NCBI GenBank assembly: GCA_020073465.1
Contig: JAIQFC010000011.1
Coordinates: 62,001-126,000 of the forward strand
Source of the DNA: Terriglobia bacterium
GTDB lineage: Bacteria; Acidobacteriota; Terriglobia; Terriglobales; Acidobacteriaceae
Direction of reading: 5' to 3'
Length of the DNA: 64,000 bases
Numbering within the stretch: the first letter of the stretch is position 1; each line of letters starts with the position of its first letter. Under the pieces are notes generated by a model. The model was not told the origin of the DNA, did not search any database, and worked only from the letters and a program-made list of their open reading frames with translations. Positions 61,063 to 64,000 of this stretch are shown here, piece by piece. The translations under genes were made by a program, and so were the position numbers.

Positions 61063-62160
61063 TGCTTCTCCCCGCGCCGTGCCAGCAAGTAGGCCCGAAT
61101 AAATGGCTGCAGATCGCCATCGAGCACGCGATCCACATCTCCCACTTCAACCTTCGTGCGATGATCCTTGATCATCCGGTACGGCTGCAGCACATACGAT
61201 CGAATCTGCGATCCAAAGTCGATGTCAAGTTTCGAATCCTCGATCTTCTTCGTGGCGGCGCGCTTCTTCTCCATCTCAAACTCGTACAGTTTCGAGCGCA
61301 GCATGCTCATGGCGCGTTCGCGGTTCTTGTGCTGCGAGCGTTCGTTCTGACAACTCGCGACTAGGCCGGTGGCAATGTGCGTGATGCGCACTGCCGAATC
61401 TGTCGTATTGACGTGTTGTCCCCCCTTGCCGCTGGAACGGTAGGTATCAGTGCGGATGTCCTCCGGCTTGATGATCACTTCGATGCTGTCGTCGATTTCC
61501 GGAGACACAAAGACGCTGGCAAATGAGGTATGCCGTCGCTTGGCCTGATCGAACGGCGAAATCCGCACCAGGCGGTGAACGCCTATTTCGCTCATCAAAA
61601 GCCCAAAGGCATAATCACCGTTCACCGCAAAGGTAGCCGACTTCAGCCCGGCTTCCTCTCCCGGCTGGTAGTCGTAGAGGACGGTCTCAAATCCCTGGCG
61701 CTCCGCCCACCGCAGGTACATTCGGAGCAGCATGTCAGCCCAGTCTTGGGATTCCGTGCCGCCTGCTCCGGGATGAATTGTGACAATGGCGTTGCGCGCG
61801 TCGTTTTCACCGGAGAGAAGCGTCTCCGTTTCGAGCTTGTCGATGAGATCGCGCAGGGAGTCGATTTCGCGCCGCAGATCAGCGTCTACGCTCTCTCCCT
61901 CGTGCGCCAGATCGAAGTAGGCGGTGATATCGTCGCCCCGGCGTGCCAGGTCGGCATCTGTGCCGAGCACATGCTCCAGACGCTTTTTCTCGCGCATGAC
62001 CTGCTGGGATTTTTGTGGATTCGACCACAGATTCGGGTCGGAAGCCTGCTTCTCGATCTCGGCTAGCTGGGGGCGGAGCTTCGCCGCGTCAAAGATACTC
62101 CCGGAGTTCGTGCACCTTCTTGCTTACTTTTTCGTATTCCTGTTCGAGTTCCTGGTTCAT
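61059..62160 (-). CDS. prfB: Peptide chain release factor 2, with programmed +1 frameshift
   Basis: RF2, which reads UGA and UAA stop codons. The start ATG is at 62160-62158. The first 23 codons (MNQELEQEYEKVSKKVHELR, then EYL) end at CTT followed by in-frame TGA (62091-62089). A +1 shift at CTT-TGA-C continues as DAAKLRPQLAEIEKQASDPN and runs to the stop at 61059, giving a 366-residue protein. GGQ in YRSSGKGGQHVNTTDSAVRI is the peptidyl-hydrolase motif; SPFDQAKRRHTSFASV includes the RF2 'SPF' codon-recognition tripeptide. ATGA overlaps join lnt, prfB and the HD gene. Confidence 0.95.
62088..62103 (-). promoter_or_regulatory. prfB autoregulatory frameshift site
   Basis: The minus strand reads CGGGAGTATCTTTGAC: a Shine-Dalgarno-like GGGAG three bases before the slippery CTT, then the TGA stop and C. 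This closely matches the E. coli prfB site (AGGGGGTATCTTTGAC). Low RF2 slows termination at TGA and favours the shift. Confidence 0.95.
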
Positions 62161-63794
62161 GACGTGGGTTCAGCCTTCTTGCGGGATGCGAAGCGCGTGA
62201 ACAGCGCTCCTGTTGAGATTATCGCACACAGAAATGCGAACCAGTCTCCGTGGCGGGTGTAGAACGTGGTTACGGAGGTGAGGGCATAGGAAGCAACCAG
62301 TGCTTTGCGCTCCTTGCGTGGAACCTGATCCGCAATTCTTCCCCAGGGATCAATCGAGGCGGTGACCCCGGTATTGGTCGCGCTCAGCAGCCAGCGGTTA
62401 TTCTCGATGGCGCGCATGCGCGTCTGGTTCAAATGCTGTGCGTAGGCCCCGCTGTCACCGTACCAACCGTCGTTCGAAATGTTCACGAAGACCTGCGCGC
62501 CCTGCGCGGCAAACTGCCGGACTTCATCCGGGAAGACGGATTCATAGCAGATGAACAGGCCCAGCTTGGTCCCCCCCGCGTCCAGTGGCGCACGCGACTG
62601 ACCGCGCTGAAATTCTCCCACCTCCTTGGTCAGCCCTCCGGCAAACGCAAACAAACGTGGGAAAGGCAGATATTCTCCGAAGGGAACAAGATGGACTTTG
62701 TCGTAGCGCGTGATCCATTCACCATTTGGATCAATGAGCGCCGCAGAATTGAAAACCTGCGAGCCTTGCCCGTCCGTATGCATCGAAGGCGTGATCCCGA
62801 TCGATCCCGTAACTGTCCATTCCCTTGTCCGGCGCGCCATTTCGCTCACCGCATCGCGAAACAAAGGATCATTCGTATAGAACGGCGCCGGCGACTCCGG
62901 CCAGACGATCAGGTCGATCTTTGCCGCAGCCGTCTGCCGAGGCACAACGGCTGAGGGATTGAGCGCAGATGATTTCACACTCAGGTCGCTCAGTTCGCGC
63001 AAAGTGCGCTCGAAGTAGTCCTTCGTCCAATCGGCAGACACTGGAACATTCTGCTGCACCAGCAGGGCCGCGTGATCAGCGAAGGCGGCTGGAACCTCGA
63101 TCAAGCGTCCGGCCTGCAGCACCGCGGCCGAGGCCAAGGCCGCCACGAAAAGGGCCCCACGCTTTCTTCGGGGCACAAGAAATGCCGTAGCCAGCGCCAC
63201 ATTCACCAGCAAGATCTCGAACGAAATCCCGTAGACCCCGGTCAACCCCGCGATCCGGCACAACGGGACGTTGTCCACCTGAGCAATTCCCAGCAGGTTC
63301 CACGGAAATCCAGTGATCCGCGTGCGGGCCAGTTCCACCGCGACCCACAGAAAGGGCGCGGCTACCAGAGCGCGCCGGTCATCGCGGCCCGGACCTGCAA
63401 GCACTCCGATGAGCAGGCCGAAAAGGCCGTGATAAAGGCCGAGATAAAGACAGAAAAGAAAAAGTGCAAGCAGTGCGAAGGGGCGGCTCAGCCCGCCAAA
63501 CTGATGCATGGTGTTGTAGATCCAGTAGCACGTGCCCGCGTACCAGATGATTCCACAGATATAAGCCAGCAAGAAGGCTTGCCACGGAGTCGCCGGTTGA
63601 AGTTTGGTGGAGTCCTCAATCTCCAATTCTCCAGCGGGCCGTGCGCGGAGCAGAGCGACGATGAGCGGCGCCAGCGCAACCCACGAAAGCACGTAGAGTC
63701 CGGGGAGGGGGAAGATCAGCACCTGCAGGATGGCGGACAGGCCTGCTAAACACCAGGCAGTGAGATGAATTTGGCGCACGGAAAAGGATAGCAA
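62157..63794 (-). CDS. lnt: Apolipoprotein N-acyltransferase
   Basis: A 545-residue inner-membrane enzyme adding the third acyl chain to lipoproteins. About six N-terminal membrane segments precede a nitrilase-fold periplasmic domain with Glu in LIVWPESPAPFYTNDP, Lys in YDKVHLVPFGEYLPF and the catalytic Cys in LGLFICYESVFPDEV. It supports a diderm cell plan. A C-terminal membrane helix (WFAFLCAIISTGALFTRFAS) ends the protein. Its stop overlaps the prfB ATG. Confidence 0.92.
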   Translation of the reverse strand: MLSFSVRQIHLTAWCLAGLSAILQVLIFPLPGLYVLSWVALAPLIVALLRARPAGELEIEDSTKLQPATPWQAFLLAYICGIIWYAGTCYWIYNTMHQFGGLSRPFALLALFLFCLYLGLYHGLFGLLIGVLAGPGRDDRRALVAAPFLWVAVELARTRITGFPWNLLGIAQVDNVPLCRIAGLTGVYGISFEILLVNVALATAFLVPRRKRGALFVAALASAAVLQAGRLIEVPAAFADHAALLVQQNVPVSADWTKDYFERTLRELSDLSVKSSALNPSAVVPRQTAAAKIDLIVWPESPAPFYTNDPLFRDAVSEMARRTREWTVTGSIGITPSMHTDGQGSQVFNSAALIDPNGEWITRYDKVHLVPFGEYLPFPRLFAFAGGLTKEVGEFQRGQSRAPLDAGGTKLGLFICYESVFPDEVRQFAAQGAQVFVNISNDGWYGDSGAYAQHLNQTRMRAIENNRWLLSATNTGVTASIDPWGRIADQVPRKERKALVASYALTSVTTFYTRHGDWFAFLCAIISTGALFTRFASRKKAEPTS

Positions 63795-63798
63795 AGGT

Positions 63799-63829
63799 AG
63801 TTCTCAGTTCTCAGCTGTCGGTTCTCAGG
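63799..63829. repeat. AGTTCTC heptad repeat fragment
   Basis: AGTTCTCAGTTCTCAGCTGT followed by CGGTTCTCAGG. Same family as 48928-48979. It contains the stop codon of the partial gene on its right. Confidence 0.7.
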
Positions 63830-64000
63830 ATGGAGCGGTCTGCGAGTTGTTCTCTCAGGCGGCGACCTACAAACTCCGCAACTTCCGGCGTGACATAGGG
63901 CGGCGGCGCAATCCGGAACACCGGCCTCTCCGCGACCGGCTTTAAAGAAACGTCTCGCCAGGTGATGTCCCCGCCCGACGCGTGGAGAATGACCGCACTC
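63811..64000 (-). CDS. Unknown protein, C-terminal fragment (runs off the window)
   Basis: An open minus-strand frame entering from the right edge, about 62 residues: SAVILHASGGDITWRDVSLK then PVAERPVFRIAPPPYVTPEV and a charged helix to LRTDS-stop. The GDITWRDVSLKPV segment is reminiscent of the last strand of DUF1080/lectin-like sandwich domains, but this is too short to assign. The TGA (63813-63811) lies in the heptad repeat, so the last few residues are repeat-encoded. Confidence 0.5.
   Translation of the reverse strand, partial: SAVILHASGGDITWRDVSLKPVAERPVFRIAPPPYVTPEVAEFVGRRLREQLADRSILRTDS

Noticed and set aside
62089-62091. In-frame TGA near the prfB start as a disabling mutation
   Set aside because: The CTT-TGA-C context with an upstream SD-like element is the known programmed frameshift of prfB.

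Overview
The window reads as one stretch of the chromosome of a high-GC Gram-negative bacterium, most likely an acidobacterium (Acidobacteriota, Terriglobia-like). This rests on the overall gene repertoire: diderm envelope genes, Ku, many secreted TPR/beta-propeller proteins and Tat-secreted sugar oxidoreductases. It also rests on the many short GC-rich dispersed repeats between genes. It is inference; no rRNA or other taxonomic marker is present. There is no prophage, IS transposase, CRISPR array, rRNA or tRNA that I can support.

Layout. 1-6.7 kb: mostly minus-strand metabolic genes (M20 peptidase start, ketopantoate reductase-like, LeuA/homocitrate-synthase-like, zinc-ribbon protein, aldehyde dehydrogenase, TruA) plus a DinB gene and a cupin remnant cut by a repeat. 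7.1-13.9 kb: TolC-like outer membrane protein, a damaged cysK followed by cysE, a family 2 glycosyltransferase and a DUF5700 metalloprotease-like protein. 13.9-31.2 kb: acyl-CoA catabolism. It holds a split B12 mutase (large subunit 13957-15753, cobalamin subunit 23200-23619) with isobutyryl-CoA-mutase-type active-site residues, an MCC-type carboxyltransferase, HMG-CoA lyase, two crotonase-fold proteins, a thioesterase and HutH. Interspersed are an ORF6N regulator with a duplicated palindrome, a Tat-secreted sugar-oxidation trio (TIM barrel, small subunit, GMC dehydrogenase with Fe-S cysteines), ChrA, an AlkA-type glycosylase and a GxxExxY cassette.

31.2-37.5 kb: secreted TPR and beta-sandwich-like proteins, HD hydrolase, zinc-ribbon XRE regulator, HtrA-like protease. 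37.7-47.1 kb: an envelope/isoprenoid run (uppS, cdsA, a ParB-like/phosphatase pair, dxr, rseP, a Ser/Thr kinase with beta-propeller, ispG). These genes make isoprenoid precursors (dxr, ispG), turn them into the undecaprenyl carrier (uppS), make CDP-diacylglycerol (cdsA) and handle envelope stress (rseP). 47.3-58.6 kb: beta-propeller lipoprotein, Ku, YfiT-like protein, ElyC/YdcF, Sua5, TrmH, a second GxxExxY gene, RarA, a GAF-SpoIIE phosphatase and a secreted amidohydrolase. 58.6-63.8 kb: a minus-strand run ending lnt-prfB-HD, with four-base overlaps and a classical prfB programmed frameshift.

The least ordinary features are: (i) two GxxExxY nuclease-fold genes, each bracketed by inverted ACCACAGAG-type repeats; (ii) an identical 28-bp palindrome at the start of, and again inside, the ORF6N gene; (iii) repeated use of inverted repeat pairs around 60-130 bp cores; (iv) a cysK with an internal deletion; and (v) a mutase whose residues argue against the default methylmalonyl-CoA mutase label.
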